64,000 nt of DNA from Isoetes taiwanensis (taxonomy: Eukaryota > Streptophyta > Lycopodiopsida > Isoetales > Isoetaceae). Shown here in pieces: positions 45,085-56,091 of this stretch; position 1 is the stretch's first letter; each line of letters starts with the position of its first letter. The notes below the pieces were generated by a model, which did no database searches, had not been told where the DNA came from, and saw nothing but the letters and a program-made list of their open reading frames with translations. The stretch covers positions 16,934,372-16,998,371 of the forward strand of contig JAJEKV010000017.1 of assembly GCA_021234155.1 (NCBI GenBank). Reading direction: 5' to 3'. The position numbers and the translations under genes were made by a program.

Positions 45085-46330
45085 ATGGCCCCAACCAAAC
45101 AGATCAAGAAGGAAGCTGCCGCCCAGCGAAACCACCAGCCATCGAGACGGAGATCATTCGAAGATGCTTCGTGAGAGGCTCGCGAGAGGGGGTCGCTCAC
45201 GGACGAGGAGCAAGACACGCCCGATCGGGATTGATGTCTTCAACCGCCAGCGGAGCGGTGACGAGGCCACATCACCGAACTCCATGGACGAGGAGACGAG
45301 GGAGGTGTATGAAGAAATAGAGCGGAGATCCCAGCAGCAGGAACAAGCGTAAGACCTTTCGACGCGACCCACGTGAGATCCTCGAAAGGTGATGAGCAAG
45401 TGATGTGTCCGGAGCCGCCAGAGGTAGCGCATCTTAGAAGGTTCATCGAAAGTACGAAAGCAGAGAAAGAGAAAGGAAGACAAAAAGAGGAAAAGGGAGG
45501 AAGAGGAACAAAAGGCAGCAGAAGAGAAGAAGAAGGCTTAAAGGGAAGTTCGCGGGTCGGCACAAGGAGGACGGCGATTGCCCGCCAAGGAAGAGGCCGA
45601 ACCCCAAGATCGCCATCAAGGAGCTGCAAACCCGACGAACCCCCAAACCCTCCCGACGACTTTTCCGATGAAGATTTTAACCCTAATGCCGCAGGTGGGA
45701 GCTCTTCTAAGCACCCAGCAACGAAAGCAGAAGTACCTCGAGCAGCCCAAGACCGAAAGCAAAACCAAGAAGACCAAGTGCGTGAACCCCCGAAAATTCC
45801 CAAGATGGGATAGAAAGAAGAAACCACGACCGCCCCGAAGCCTACGCCACCGGCTGTGGTGAAGATTTATGAAAGGAAGATGAGGGAGCACGAGGCATAT
45901 ATGAAGAAGTGGGAGGCCTACAAAGAAGTATTATGAAGAAAACAGGTCGTTCATCGAGGGAGGGCGACCAACCAAGCAAAGAAACCTTAAAGCCGCCACC
46001 ACCGGGGGCCCAAGGTTCCCAAGCCACCACCAAAGAAGAAAGCTGATAGAAAGGAGGTGGAGAGAAGAGCTTAAGGGAGATTAGACACTTCCAAACAAGC
46101 AGCCTACGGCCTCCTAATCCCCCGCGGCCCCTTCGCCGGCTGGTGGTGCGAGAAGTGATGCGTGCCTACGTAAATCGCATTTTAGAGTCACTCTGACGAG
46201 GGCCGGCCGGGCAATGCAAGAGGCGGCCGAGGCAAAGATAGTGCAACATTTTGAAGATTCAACAGCCTGCGACCGCCCACGCTAAGCGGTAACCTTAATG
46301 CGACAAGACATGAGTCTTATGACCCACATA
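45085..46330 (+). CDS. TE2 extra ORF upstream of gag, unknown, frameshifted
   Basis: ATG at 45085 starts MAPTKQIKKEAAAQRNHQPS. By small shifts the reading continues in RPIGIDVFNRQRSGDEATS, EVYEEIERRSQQQEQA, then 45373-45813, a long Lys/Glu/Arg-rich stretch (KAEKEKGRQKEEKGG) with a Pro-rich, acidic DDFSDEDFNPNAAGG part, and KIYERKMREHEAYMKKWEAY at about 45860. It is highly charged, partly helical and without a known domain. Chromoviruses normally start with gag here. TE1 is cut before this point, so the ORF cannot be compared within the window. Confidence 0.45.
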
Positions 46331-46493
46331 AAGGAGAACGGCCTTAGAAACTTTTGTTGTAAATAATTAAAAATTTGGTAATATAGAGCAATTTTGTGTA
46401 CCTTTGATGACATAAACTTGGTTAATTAGAGCAAATTAATAAGTTTTAGCTTTTTATTTCAGTGAAATAGGACATTTGCAAGCCGAGAGACAT

Positions 46494-46563
46494 GATGTCT
46501 CATACCATACCGGTCGCGAAAAACTAAAAGTTAGTTTTGAAGCAAGGGCTAAGCCGTGAGACC
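46494..46563 (+). repeat. TE2 leader hairpin repeat, copy 3
   Basis: GATGTCTCATACC...CGGTCGC, then AAAACTAA-AAG-TTAGTTTT (perfect stem), GAAGCAAGG and GTGAGACC. The outer GTCTCA pairs with TGAGAC. Confidence 0.8.
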
Positions 46564-46690
46564 TCGCCCAAACTTGACCAAAACAGCTCCAAATCGCCAA
46601 ATAAGGGGTCAATTCTGCCCGATTTGATGAGCCCATCACCCTTACACCATTAGTTTACCCAAATTAGACACCTTTTGATCGAATGAGATC

Positions 46691-46760
46691 GATGTCTCAT
46701 ACCGCTACCGGTCAAAGAACTAAAAGTTAGTTTTGAAGCGAGGCGCAAGTCGTGAGACCT
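46691..46760 (+). repeat. TE2 leader hairpin repeat, copy 4
   Basis: GATGTCTCATACCGCTACCG, AACTAA-AAG-TTAGTT, GAAGCGAGGCGCAAGTCG and GTGAGACC; 197 bp after copy 3. Confidence 0.8.
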
Positions 46761-46947
46761 CTTACCATTTCTTCACCAGACTTGTCAAAGTCACCTTCAA
46801 CCTATTGCATAGCATCTTTTAGGTAATCTAGCCTTGTTCAAGCATCCCATATAGTCCTCAAACTCCCATTTTGACCTCAGATAGGCTAGAATTACCCAAC
46901 CCTAGGAAATTTTCAAGTCATCCAAAAATTAGGGTTTTCCCCTTTTC

Positions 46948-46955
46948 TATAAATA
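46948..46955 (+). promoter_or_regulatory. TATA-like box before the TE2 gag region
   Basis: TATAAATA in CTATAAATAGACCCC, about 190 bp after hairpin repeat 4. It repeats the arrangement at 44973. Confidence 0.5.
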
Positions 46956-47096
46956 GACCCCTCACTTCTCAGATAGCACCCTACAAATCTGCCCCCGCCC
47001 CTTCTAGCCGATTTTCAACTTCCCGAGGAGGCTCTTGCAACCGCTTTGTTACCCCTTCTTCGCAATTAATCAATGGCAACTTCTGATTTCCACAGA

Positions 47097-48470
47097 TGGT
47101 GGTACAGCCAGCGCCATGCCGGGAGAGGCCGACGCCGACCAAATCTTCCAGATCTTCGTGAAGGAGGTAGATGTCCAAGCAACCTTGCACGCGACCCCAA
47201 TTTTATAGTAGAGTCTTGACTGAAGTTCCAAGCTAGGGTAGAACCAGCCGCTTAGTGCAACTCCCCCTTGTGTAGGCTATTTTGTTCCTAGACGCCCCCT
47301 CCTAGTAAAGATTAGACGATGTCCCAACATCGCCAAATACCTCACAAACAAGGCGCACCGCACACCCGGAGCCAATGGTCCTAATCACAACAGACCAAGT
47401 ATTTCTTTCAACACCGCCTCGGGCAATCTTTTTCACCCACCCGTCGAGAACACCGTGGGGAAACCTCCATTCCCCCATGGACGGGACCCATTGGCCATAG
47501 CAAAGAACAACGGCTCCTCACACAGTATGAACAGGAGCACGAAGGGAAGGAAGAAGACTCGGATGAACAGGAATCAGAAGAAGAGGAAGACTATGTCGAG
47601 CTCGACCCAGCGGAAGAGCGGCGACAAGCAGAGCAGGAGTGGCAAGACTTCGAAAGAAGCCGGCAGACTCTCAGAGTCGCTACCACCCCAAGTTAGGCAT
47701 CACAAGCCTAGCTCCCATTATTGTCGAAGGTGAGGAGTTTTCGCTCCTAAGTTTACATTCAAAACCTCCCTGAGTGTGGAAAGGGAGTAACCGACCAAGA
47801 GTTGCTGCACCAACCCGAAGAACGGACTTGGACGACTTCATCGTCCGAGGAGAATCCGACTTCCCCTCCAAGTAAGGGAAGCCGACACTTACACGGGAGA
47901 GTTTACCTCCGACATCCAAGCCTACAGCAACATCGCGTGTTATGGAGGGCGCATAAGGCGAGAACAAGCTACCGACGGAGGAAGAGTTCCTTGCTCTTCA
48001 GAACAGATGGGGATCCGCTTATGCACCTCAAACATCCTAACGGGCAAGCTCGCCCACAAAGACCTCCCCTGAGAGGACAGCGAATTCGACCTCGTGAGGG
48101 CTTCAAAGAAATGAGACTACGGTGGAGCTCACCACGGTGGAGGTTGATGACTTCGAAGCGCATACGTGAGCTGGATACCGAAAGTGGTCGAGGACCCGCC
48201 TCGCGAACGATGTGTCACTACGGTATTACCCGCCACGCTGCCGATGGATGGAAGAATAGCGTTATCCACCGCAAGTTCACCCCCGCAGGCGCAGGAAGGA
48301 GTATCGTTGTTGATTGCACTCGTGATTCGCCGCATGCGCGGGTTACCCCTTAATACCGAGTATGCAACTCGGGTGAAGAGAGCGGTAGCACTCGACGCCT
48401 TCGACTTCGGGCCATACCCTTACAAGCGGCAGCAAGACTGCCGCTGACAAGAATTTTTATACCTCCCAAC
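47097..48470 (+). CDS. TE2 acidic N-terminal gag region or second extra ORF, unknown
   Basis: An ATG at 47097 starts MVVQPAPCRERPTPTKSSRS. Near 47515-47700 a different frame reads LLTQYEQEHEGKEEDSDEQE, then ESEEEEDYVELDPAEERRQA, strongly acidic. 47880-48470 gives short open blocks (TYTGEFTSDIQAYSNIACY). I recognise no domain; it may be the N-terminal part of gag. Confidence 0.35.
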
Positions 48471-48930
48471 CGCTAATAGAAGATTTGGCAAGAGCATTAC
48501 AAGGTGGATCTCCAGCCAATGTTCTTAGGAACTTGGGCCATTCAAAGGGGAACAGCCCAAGTGAAAAGTTCCCCGAGGATAATCCATCTTACCGGGGCAC
48601 AACAGAATGATTAGCCGTAGTTGTAATTTTTGTATTAGTGTAATATAAAATATAAATATAATATTCTTTTTGCACTATAAATGTTTTGTTGATATATTTT
48701 GTGTCCCCCAACCATGCCAACAAACATAAATAATGCAAGAAAACAAGGAAAACTAACCATGTAGCTATGAACCACTTGTGTATGCAGCCTAGAGGCCTAA
48801 GCGCCAGAGAACCACAACCCTGGAACTTATAGAGGAACAGAGTCCCCTGTGCCACGCCCGCAAGGAACCCGCTTTGAAGAATTTGGACAAATGACCCCTT
48901 AAGAAGAAATATCGCAAAATGAGGACGGAC
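48471..48930. other. TE2 interior, AT-rich stretch between the acidic region and gag
   Basis: No coding sequence seen; 48610-48710 is AT-rich and unlike its surroundings, perhaps a small insertion or intron. Confidence 0.4.
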
Positions 48931-49680
48931 TCGAACAGATAAAGGCTTTGCTAGCCGCGACTGTGAGCAGGTTCGGTGGGTAACGCCAACCGCCGCAAGC
49001 ATCAGCTCGAGAGAACGTAGAGACAAGAAGAGGAGCAAGAGAGGAAGGTCCCCACCTGACCTCCGACTCAAGCTCGATTCAGACCGACTCGAGGAAGAAG
49101 AAGGGCGTAACCAAGTCCCAACGCATCTAAAGGCGAGGAACACCCCGGGACGGACGACAAAGGGACACAAGAACCTCTCGACTACCGTAAGAAAGTAGAC
49201 TCGTGATTGGGAAATGTTTGAAGGCCAGAAGCTCGAAAGCAATTCTCAAAGCGAGAACAGTCGCATGGAGGCAGAGGCTTGGCTTGACGAGATGAGCCGA
49301 ATACGGCAATGCCTATGGTATGAAGGATAAGGATAAAGGGTGGTGGCAACAAATAACCCGAAGGGAGCAAAGACGATTTGGTGGAAGGGCTATGCCAAGG
49401 CTCATGGCTTAAGCGGTGGATGCTTGCGTGTTCAAGAAGTTTGCTAAAGCCTTCTGCCGCCATTACGCTCCAAGAGAGCACAAGTCCAAGATGATGCGCC
49501 ATTTTACAAAGTTGCAAAGAAGGCAACAAGTCAAGCATGTAAATACACCTGAGGAATTTATGAGGCTAAGGTCAGATGTGCCAAAGTTAGGTGAGAAGCA
49601 TGCGCTGGAAAGCTACATTGAAGGTCCGAATGAGGAGATCCAAGAAGTTTGTAAGGGCAATAAACCCTAGAACAAGATCT
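48931..49680 (+). pseudogene. gag: TE2 gag capsid region
   Basis: DWEMFEGQKLESNSQ, EAEAWLDEMSR, YGMKDKDK, TIWWKGYAKAHGL, VFKKFAKAFCRHYAPREHK and KHVNTPEEFMRLR are in the order of a retrotransposon gag domain and match TE1 585-932. The best continuous frame is 49416-49670. Frameshifts lie near 49320 and 49430. A clear zinc knuckle was not found after it (49680-50100). Confidence 0.75.
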
Positions 49681-50194
49681 AAGTTTTGAGTCCAAGGCAA
49701 TAAGCTTGCAAGGAACAGACCTCGTAATAGCTGGGCGAGGCAACAAAGATACCAAGATAAAGGCAAGGCAAAGAAAGCGCTTTAGCCCGAGGACAAACAC
49801 CAGACCAGCTAGAGCCCCATATAGTGGCAATCAAGGGAAGCAAAGCAGGAGAAGAAGCAGTGTGTCTTTCAAAGACAAACAGAAGGGTCAAACTACTCCA
49901 AAGCAAAGGCGATCCTTTCGCAGCCATGCCCAAGGAAAAGAGACAGAGTGCATAGAAAAGCAGCCTTTGCTTCGTGTGTTTCCAGCCAAAGCCATAGGAC
50001 GTCGAACCGCCCATATGTCATGAGTGCAGCCATAGCAGAGTTGGGAGATTGGGACACTGGTCGACGACGACGGGCGCAGGAGGCCCGCGACTACATTCAG
50101 TGGTGAGTGTCATATCTTTGCCGCAATAGATACAGAAGAGCAAGCAGAGAGCCAAGATAAAGTAATTTCCATTGGGGAAAGGCCAAGGCCAAGT

Positions 50195-50465
50195 CATTTA
50201 TAGTCCCCGATAGATTCGGGAAGTAGCCATAACTTTGCATCCCCCGTAATCGGTTCAAATGTTGAAGTTGAAACCATTAAAGTCAAAGCCAAGGCCCGTT
50301 GTCTTAGCAAGTGGAGCAAGAAGGCGCATCACAGCAGTAAAAGAATCAACTTTGACATCGAATTTGCCGTGGATTAAGATCCGTGATGGGGGCGAAGTAA
50401 TGGGCATCGGCAAATACGACTTGATAATAGGTATGGAGTACCTGGACCAGCAGGGCCATTATTGA
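50195..50465 (+). pseudogene. TE2 aspartic protease region
   Basis: IDSGSSHNFASP at about 50208 is an intact retropepsin active-site motif. After a shift, KPLKSKPRPVVLASGARRRI and DGGEVMGIGKYDLIIGMEYL (50259-50450) give the rest of the domain. Confidence 0.75.
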
Positions 50466-50699
50466 TTGTGGAAAGCGGAAGGTGACCTTCCCAAAGACCC
50501 GACGGCAAGATCATTGAGATAACAGTAAAGAAGTTGTTCCCATCATGCAAAGGTATGTCTTCTAAACGATCGCTCAAGTGCATCAAGAGTGAGCAAGTGG
50601 CATACATCTTCAAGCTTGAGATTAGTGAGCCGGAATTGGAAGGAAGCAAAGAAGACAAGATGCTCAAAGAAGTTGCCGGGCAAATAGCTAAGTTGATCA

Positions 50700-51530
50700 C
50701 GGAGTTCCACGATCTCTTTCCGTGATGAGATCAAGCAGCTCCCTCCTTATAGGGGAGTCGAAAAGCAGATAGCACTCGAACCGAACAAAGCCAACAAGCA
50801 AGGCTCCATATATAGAATGACAACGCAGAGTTGTCTGAGTCAAGAAGCAAGCAGGAGCCGCCGACCTAGGTTTCATTAGACCTAGTGTCTCGCCGCTTGG
50901 AGCCCATTCTTTTGTCAAGAAGAAGGATGGATCTTTGAGGATGTGCATAGACTATAGACAGCTTTGAATAAGCACACCATTAAGAACAAGTATGCGCTTT
51001 CCAAGATCGCATTTAATTTGATGGATCAGCCTTCAAGGAGCAAAGATCTTCTCCAAAATCGACTTAAGGTCGGGTTATCATCAGATACGGATAAAGGAGG
51101 AAGATATCCACAAGACCGCCTTCAGGACGCGGTATGGGCATTATGAGTTCACGGTAATGCCTTTCGGCTTATCAAATGCCCCCGCAACGTTCATGAGGCT
51201 CATGAACGATATCTTCAGGGAGTTCCTAGACACCTTTGTGATTGTTTTCTTTGATGACATTTTGGTGTATAGCAGATCCCTTGAAGAGCACGTGCAACAC
51301 TTGAGAAGGGTGCTAGAGAAGTTGAAGAGGCACCAGCTTTGTAACGCCAAGTTGTCGGCGCCACTTCGCAATGTAGAAGGTGGAATACCTGGTCATGTGA
51401 TCTCGCGTAAGGCATCTCGACGGACCCCGCCAAGATTGAAGCAGTTGATTCAAAGGGTCGGCGCCAAGAATGTGCACGAGGTCGAAGTTTTCTGGCCTAG
51501 CAGTGGTACTACAGAAGTTCGTGAAGAACT
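50700..51530 (+). pseudogene. TE2 reverse transcriptase, partly open
   Basis: The N-terminal half is frameshifted ([16 protein letters not shown] and MCIDYR-like blocks). From 51157 a clean frame reads [20 protein letters not shown], then [15 protein letters not shown] with the catalytic FFDD, and [14 protein letters not shown]. It is closely similar to the RT of TE1 but much better kept. Confidence 0.85.
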
Positions 51531-51534
51531 TTTA

Positions 51535-52045
51535 TAAGATAGCAGCCCCGCTAACGCATCTGACGAGGGCGAGAAGGTGAAAGATTGGGTAGAGCATTGG
51601 CACAAGAAAGCCCAAAAGGGGTTTGAATTGTTGAAAGAAGCTCGACGACAGCCCTCGCCTTGACCCCCGCCGGACCCGAGAAAGACAAGCTTGTAGCAAC
51701 AGATGCGCAGTAAGATAGCTACAGTGCAAAGACTTATGCAAGAAGAGCGTGGTAGCATATGATTCCGTGAAGATGAACGACGCCGAGACGCCGCTACCCA
51801 ACGCACGCATCGTGAATTGCTTGCGGTTGTCGTATGCATTAAGAATATGGAGGCACTACCTCTTGGGAAGGAAGTTCCAATTGGATACCGACCATCGAGC
51901 CTCCAAGATGTATTCACGCAACCACACCTTTAACTGAGGCAAGCGGAGGTGGATGGAGTTCCTCAAGAATATGACTTTGTTATAGTCTACAAGCCGGGAA
52001 GCTCAATGTGGTAGCAGATGCTTTCAAGACATCCCCGACAACTAG
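51535..52045 (+). pseudogene. TE2 RNase H, frameshifted
   Basis: VATDAQ, VAYDSVKMNDAE, ALRIWRHYLLGRKFQLDTDH and VYKPG with VVADAF can be matched block by block to TE1 3040-3375. At least four small indels interrupt it. Confidence 0.8.
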
Positions 52046-52059
52046 AGTGCATTGCAATG

Positions 52060-52990
52060 CAATTTCGACGCCTCCAAATGACTTTGGTAAGAAGATTGAA
52101 GAGTCCTTGCCAACGGATGTGGATTTCGTGGAAGTATGGGCAAGCCTCTAAGGAGGCTAGAACAGATAAAGAGCGGGAGGCCTTCAAGCATTATAAGAAG
52201 GAAGGCAACCCGTTATACCATAAGAACAAGTTGTGCGCACTCAATCATCGTGTAAGGAAGTTGATCCTCCATGACACGCACAACAGCCCAATAGCTGGCC
52301 ATGCGGGATTCATGAAAACATATTTCAAAGTGCGCGCAGCAGCCTATTATTGGCCAGGAATGAAGAAGCAAATAGCTCGCTACATCAAGGAATGTCAGCT
52401 ATGCCAGCCAGACGGAGGAGCAGCTTCAATTCCGTGGGCATTAGAGCCACTAGCGGTGCCAAACGCTAAGTGGGAGGTGATCAAGATGGATTTCATCACG
52501 TGGCTCCCAAGGACGGTAAGAGGGAAGGATGCCTTGATGGTAGTGGTCCATTAAGTTGTCGAAGATGGCACACTTTGTGCCTTGCAAGACCACGATACGC
52601 CTATGGATACAAAGAAAGCTCTTCACCAAAGAGATCTTCAGCTTCATGGCATGCCAAGGGAGATTATATCCGATAGGGATCCGGGTTCATGAGTGCCTTT
52701 TGGCAAGACCTCTTTTGCGATTTATTCGACCAAGCTATCCATGAGCACGGGCGATCATCCTCGACGGATGGCCGATCGAGCGGACCAACAGATCTTAGAA
52801 GACATGCTACTAAACTATGTCCGAATAAGCAAAGTATGTGGGAAGAATTTATTCACTTGGTGGAGTTTGCATACAATAGCACCAAGCAGAATCGCCCCAA
52901 ATGTCGCCATTTATGATCAATTATGGCTATCGCTGTTTAACCCGCATTAATTTGGCACAACCCCCGTCAAAAGTAGAAGTTTCGCAGCCA
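52060..52990 (+). pseudogene. TE2 integrase, frameshifted
   Basis: HDTHNSPIAGHAGFMKTYFK, YYWPGMKKQIA and ECQLCQ form the zinc module; WEVIKMDFITWLP gives the first Asp in the frame 52018-52554. Later pieces give SKMAHFVPCKTT, FMACQGRLYPIGI (the second Asp region), the GQTE-equivalent near 52770, WWSLHTIAPS and MSPFMINYGYRCL. Compare TE1 3628-4320. Confidence 0.82.
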
Positions 52991-53099
52991 GATGTTGGCC
53001 GATATGCGCGCACCGTGGAAGAAGTTCGAGGTTATCCGCTAGCAGCAAGAAGTCGCCGTAAGAGCATCGCCGACAAGCATCGAACAGTGAGAGTTCAAA

Positions 53100-53580
53100 G
53101 TTGGAGATGATGTATGGCTCAAGATAAAGGTGAAGGTGCAAAGCTCAGATTGGCAATTGCAAGAAGCTTGCTCCAAGGTGGGCTGGACCCTTCGTAATAA
53201 TCAAGAGAGTAGGTAATCAATCCTACAAGTTGGATTTGCCAAAGACACCTAAAGATTCATAAGGTCTTCCACGTGAGTTTGTGAAGAAGCATACTCCAAA
53301 CCCGCAAGTCTTGGACACTCCAACATTGTTGGAAATGACGGAGGAGCAAATTGGAAATAGTTCCGAATTGATTCTTGATAAAGCTTTCAAGAAAACAAGG
53401 AGATCAGAATTCCTCCAAAGATTTGGTCAAGTGGAAACACTTGCCGCTGGAAGACGCGACGGGGTACTTAAGAGGGATTTAGAAAAAACAAGCACCCACA
53501 GTTTATGGAGCAATGGGACGGCAAGGTCATCTCCCAAGAAATCGGCCGTGCATGTCGATTTGTGTAGGTTAATTCTTGTG
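53100..53580 (+). pseudogene. TE2 integrase tail and chromodomain, frameshifted
   Basis: [10 protein letters not shown]-like and YKLDL blocks are followed by LDTPTLLEMTEEQIGNSSEL, ILDKAFKKTRRSEFLQ and WKHLPLED-like residues in a shifted frame. It matches the TE1 chromodomain (4680-4880). Confidence 0.78.
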
Positions 53581-53583
53581 TAG

Positions 53584-54459
53584 TTAGGATTAATCTCCAC
53601 GATGCCACCTATGCTTGGTATGGGTCGCATGCGTTGTTACCGATGATGAGACCACTACGGTGATCTCTAGGGCGGGTGTAATGTCAAGGTAGGCATGACC
53701 ACGTTTTCGCTTGGGCGAAAGTGGAAGGTAGATTAGAAAGTCTACTGGCCCCACGGAAGTAGACGCACCTCGAGAGAAAAGAGGTCATTAAGGAATGCAT
53801 CGATAGGAAAAGCACCTCTAGCCCCATATATGCTTTGATAGGAGGAATCGTGCCTTCACGCCCCATATACCGGAAGGACCTATCCTCCACGCCGGGCAAC
53901 TAGGGTGTAGGCATGAGCGCATATAGGCATATAGGCTACCGCCTCCACGGCCATAATGGAAGATTCACCCTCTTCCCACGCCGGGAGATTAGCCATGCAT
54001 CCATGTAGATAGGTGGGGTGGTCACCATATAACCAAAAATTTATTAAATAATTAAAACGGTACTAACGTAGTGTCGACCGCAGCAGCCAAGAGAGCCCGG
54101 AGGGCAAGGAGGTCGAAGCTACTTAAGACTTGCAACACAAATTTTGTTGGAATGTGTCGCAAAGGAACTAAGAGTACCTCTAACAATAATTATAGATATG
54201 AAATGTTGAAATTTTGTATAACTTAATGTCATAATAACCGAGATAATAATACCTTGTTTAATGATGTTATGAATTGTTAAGTATTCCATAGTATGATGAC
54301 GGATAATGTTTTAAAAAATATTACCTTAGGGTAATCCCCGTAAATGTATAACTATTATATTGTATGCATCACGCTGATTGCGATTTGCAGATTAGGAAGA
54401 TCCCAAGGTGGGGAGATCCACCATGCCGCTGGACAAAGATCATTTCAAGGTGGGGAGAA
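53584..54459 (+). other. TE2 3' untranslated region with polypurine tract
   Basis: No coding sequence. A GATGATGAGACC motif at about 53642 recalls the TE1 3' repeat. The tract AAGGTGGGGAGAA lies just before TGTGACG at 54460. Confidence 0.7.
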
Positions 54460-56009
54460 TGTGACGCTCCAAAGACAAAGATAGGGTCCCAAGACGATAT
54501 CGCATCGCCTCGGCCACGCCGCACACGCCACACCGACCGACGGTACGCCAACGGATAGCCGTGTAAGTAGCCCTAGGGCAACTTGCTAGAGTGTTCATAT
54601 ATTATTAATGTGCACATGTGCACATTAATGTGGCACACACCTTCCATGTTGGCATATTTTGCCACCTAGCCATTAAAGGCAAGTGGGGCCTTCCAATTAT
54701 CCCACATGCCAAAATGGGTAATTGGAAACCCTAGCCTAAACCCCATGTCTATTTAGGGTAGGAAAACCCTAGCTTGCTAGTTTTTCGCCCTTAGGGTTTT
54801 AGAGCTCAGTTTTGGCTGCCCCAGAGCCAAAACCGCCTCCCGACGACGCCAAGCTTAATTGCGCCATCGGGCCTCCCTCAATTCGGATCAGCCCAGCCAG
54901 ATGGTTGAACTCGTGTCGAGGAGCCACCAGTGGATCAGATTTGGTCAATTTAATAGCTTAAACCGCCTTCTAGTCATAGAACCAAGAAGTTTAGACTATT
55001 AAATTGCCCATAGTAGCTATCTAGATCTTAGATCTGCACTAACTAAAGAACCTAACTCTATGATTTAGATTAGATCTAGTTCTTTAGTTCTTCCGTGATG
55101 TATATGGATGATGTATCTTTGGAACTCCCTTGTATTGGGAAGGGGGTAGAGGCCCTAAGGCTTGTAGTTGATGCTCCTAGAGTAGCCCTCTAGCACACCG
55201 TAGATTCGCCAGGCACAAGAGCCACACCCGGGTTGTGGGTGAAGGGGCCGACCGGCTAAGAAGGAGGTTCATGTTCGACTCTTGAACCATCCCCCGGTGT
55301 GTAAAGCCTACCGGGATCATTGTGACTAGGTCTAATGGCTTACCACCGAAAGTGGGTAAGGCATGGGCTCGACACCCGTGAAGTGGTGTACACTTTCCAG
55401 TTGGGTTCAACACGGCAAAGGGGCCCTCTAGTCACCTTGAGTCAAAGATGTAGATCTCTCGGAGGGAGTGATCCCTACCGCCCCATCGGAATCGGGAGGA
55501 TGAGACTCCAGAATAGCCCCTTCGGCTATGCATCCCTGGGCTACTGGGCCAGTCCCGACACTTTTTTTCAGCCTACCGCAAAGTGTGCACATGAGGGGGA
55601 TGGAGTGGACAACCCTATGCCATGTTCTTATGCCGCCCAACCCATTGCCATGAATTCGGGCCCGAATGAACTGGAGACCCAAGCCGCCGGGCCACTCCCT
55701 TGAGTCCGAGCCTTGGGTAGGATTCCCTATGTGATGTGCTGACCATTGTCTATGCAGATGTTGATATACCACCCCTCTGGGTGGATGGAGGATTCTGTTG
55801 GTACTGACATGTATGTTTACGCCTCCGCAGCCTAGGTAGGCCCCCGAGGGAGACATGGTAGAATGACACCTTCACTCTTCCCACGGGACCTCAAGCTACG
55901 GGTGCAAGTTGATATGTGGAGGGCCCCAGACGCGATGGAGCCGGTGGGGAAGAACTCCCTGTTTGTATATACGGCGGAGAGCACCGCATACCCAGTAGGG
56001 GACGTCACA
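54460..56009 (+). repeat. TE2 3' LTR
   Basis: 1550 bp, TGTGACGC...GACGTCACA, followed by AATGA. Nearly co-linear with the 5' LTR; differences are small indels and C/T or G/A changes gathered at CAG, CTG and homopolymers. Confidence 0.93.
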
Positions 56010-56042
56010 AATGAAAAGAAAAGGTATTGAAAGGAAACGAGT

Positions 56043-56066
56043 TTTCTCGACTCGCGAGTCGAGAAA
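56043..56066. repeat. 26-bp palindrome, copy near the TE2 3' border
   Basis: TTTCTCGACTCGCGAGTCGA plus GAAA: 24 bp self-complementary, 33 bp after the LTR, within a candidate intron. Confidence 0.95.
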
Positions 56067-56091
56067 CACCGATAGAGCAAAGTAAACTCAC

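Larger units (their letters stand above)
42874..56009 (+). mobile_element. TE2: complete chromovirus LTR retrotransposon, 13.1 kb
   Basis: LTRs of 1537 and 1550 bp begin TGTGACGC and end GACGCCACA or GACGTCACA, so the ends form a TGTGACG/CGTCACA inverted repeat, and they are flanked by AATGA. A primer site to initiator tRNA-Met and a polypurine tract are in place. The ~10 kb interior holds an extra charged ORF, gag, protease, RT, RNase H, integrase and chromodomain with many frameshifts. The family is that of TE1. It lies in what looks like an intron of a minus-strand gene. Confidence 0.93.

Noticed and set aside
45240-45827. 195-codon minus-strand ORF in TE2
   Set aside because: It is the antisense of the Lys/Glu-rich extra ORF; its Ser/Phe/Leu make-up reflects that.
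48589-49242. 217-codon minus-strand ORF in TE2
   Set aside because: It is antisense to gag and crosses an AT-rich stretch; no domain seen.
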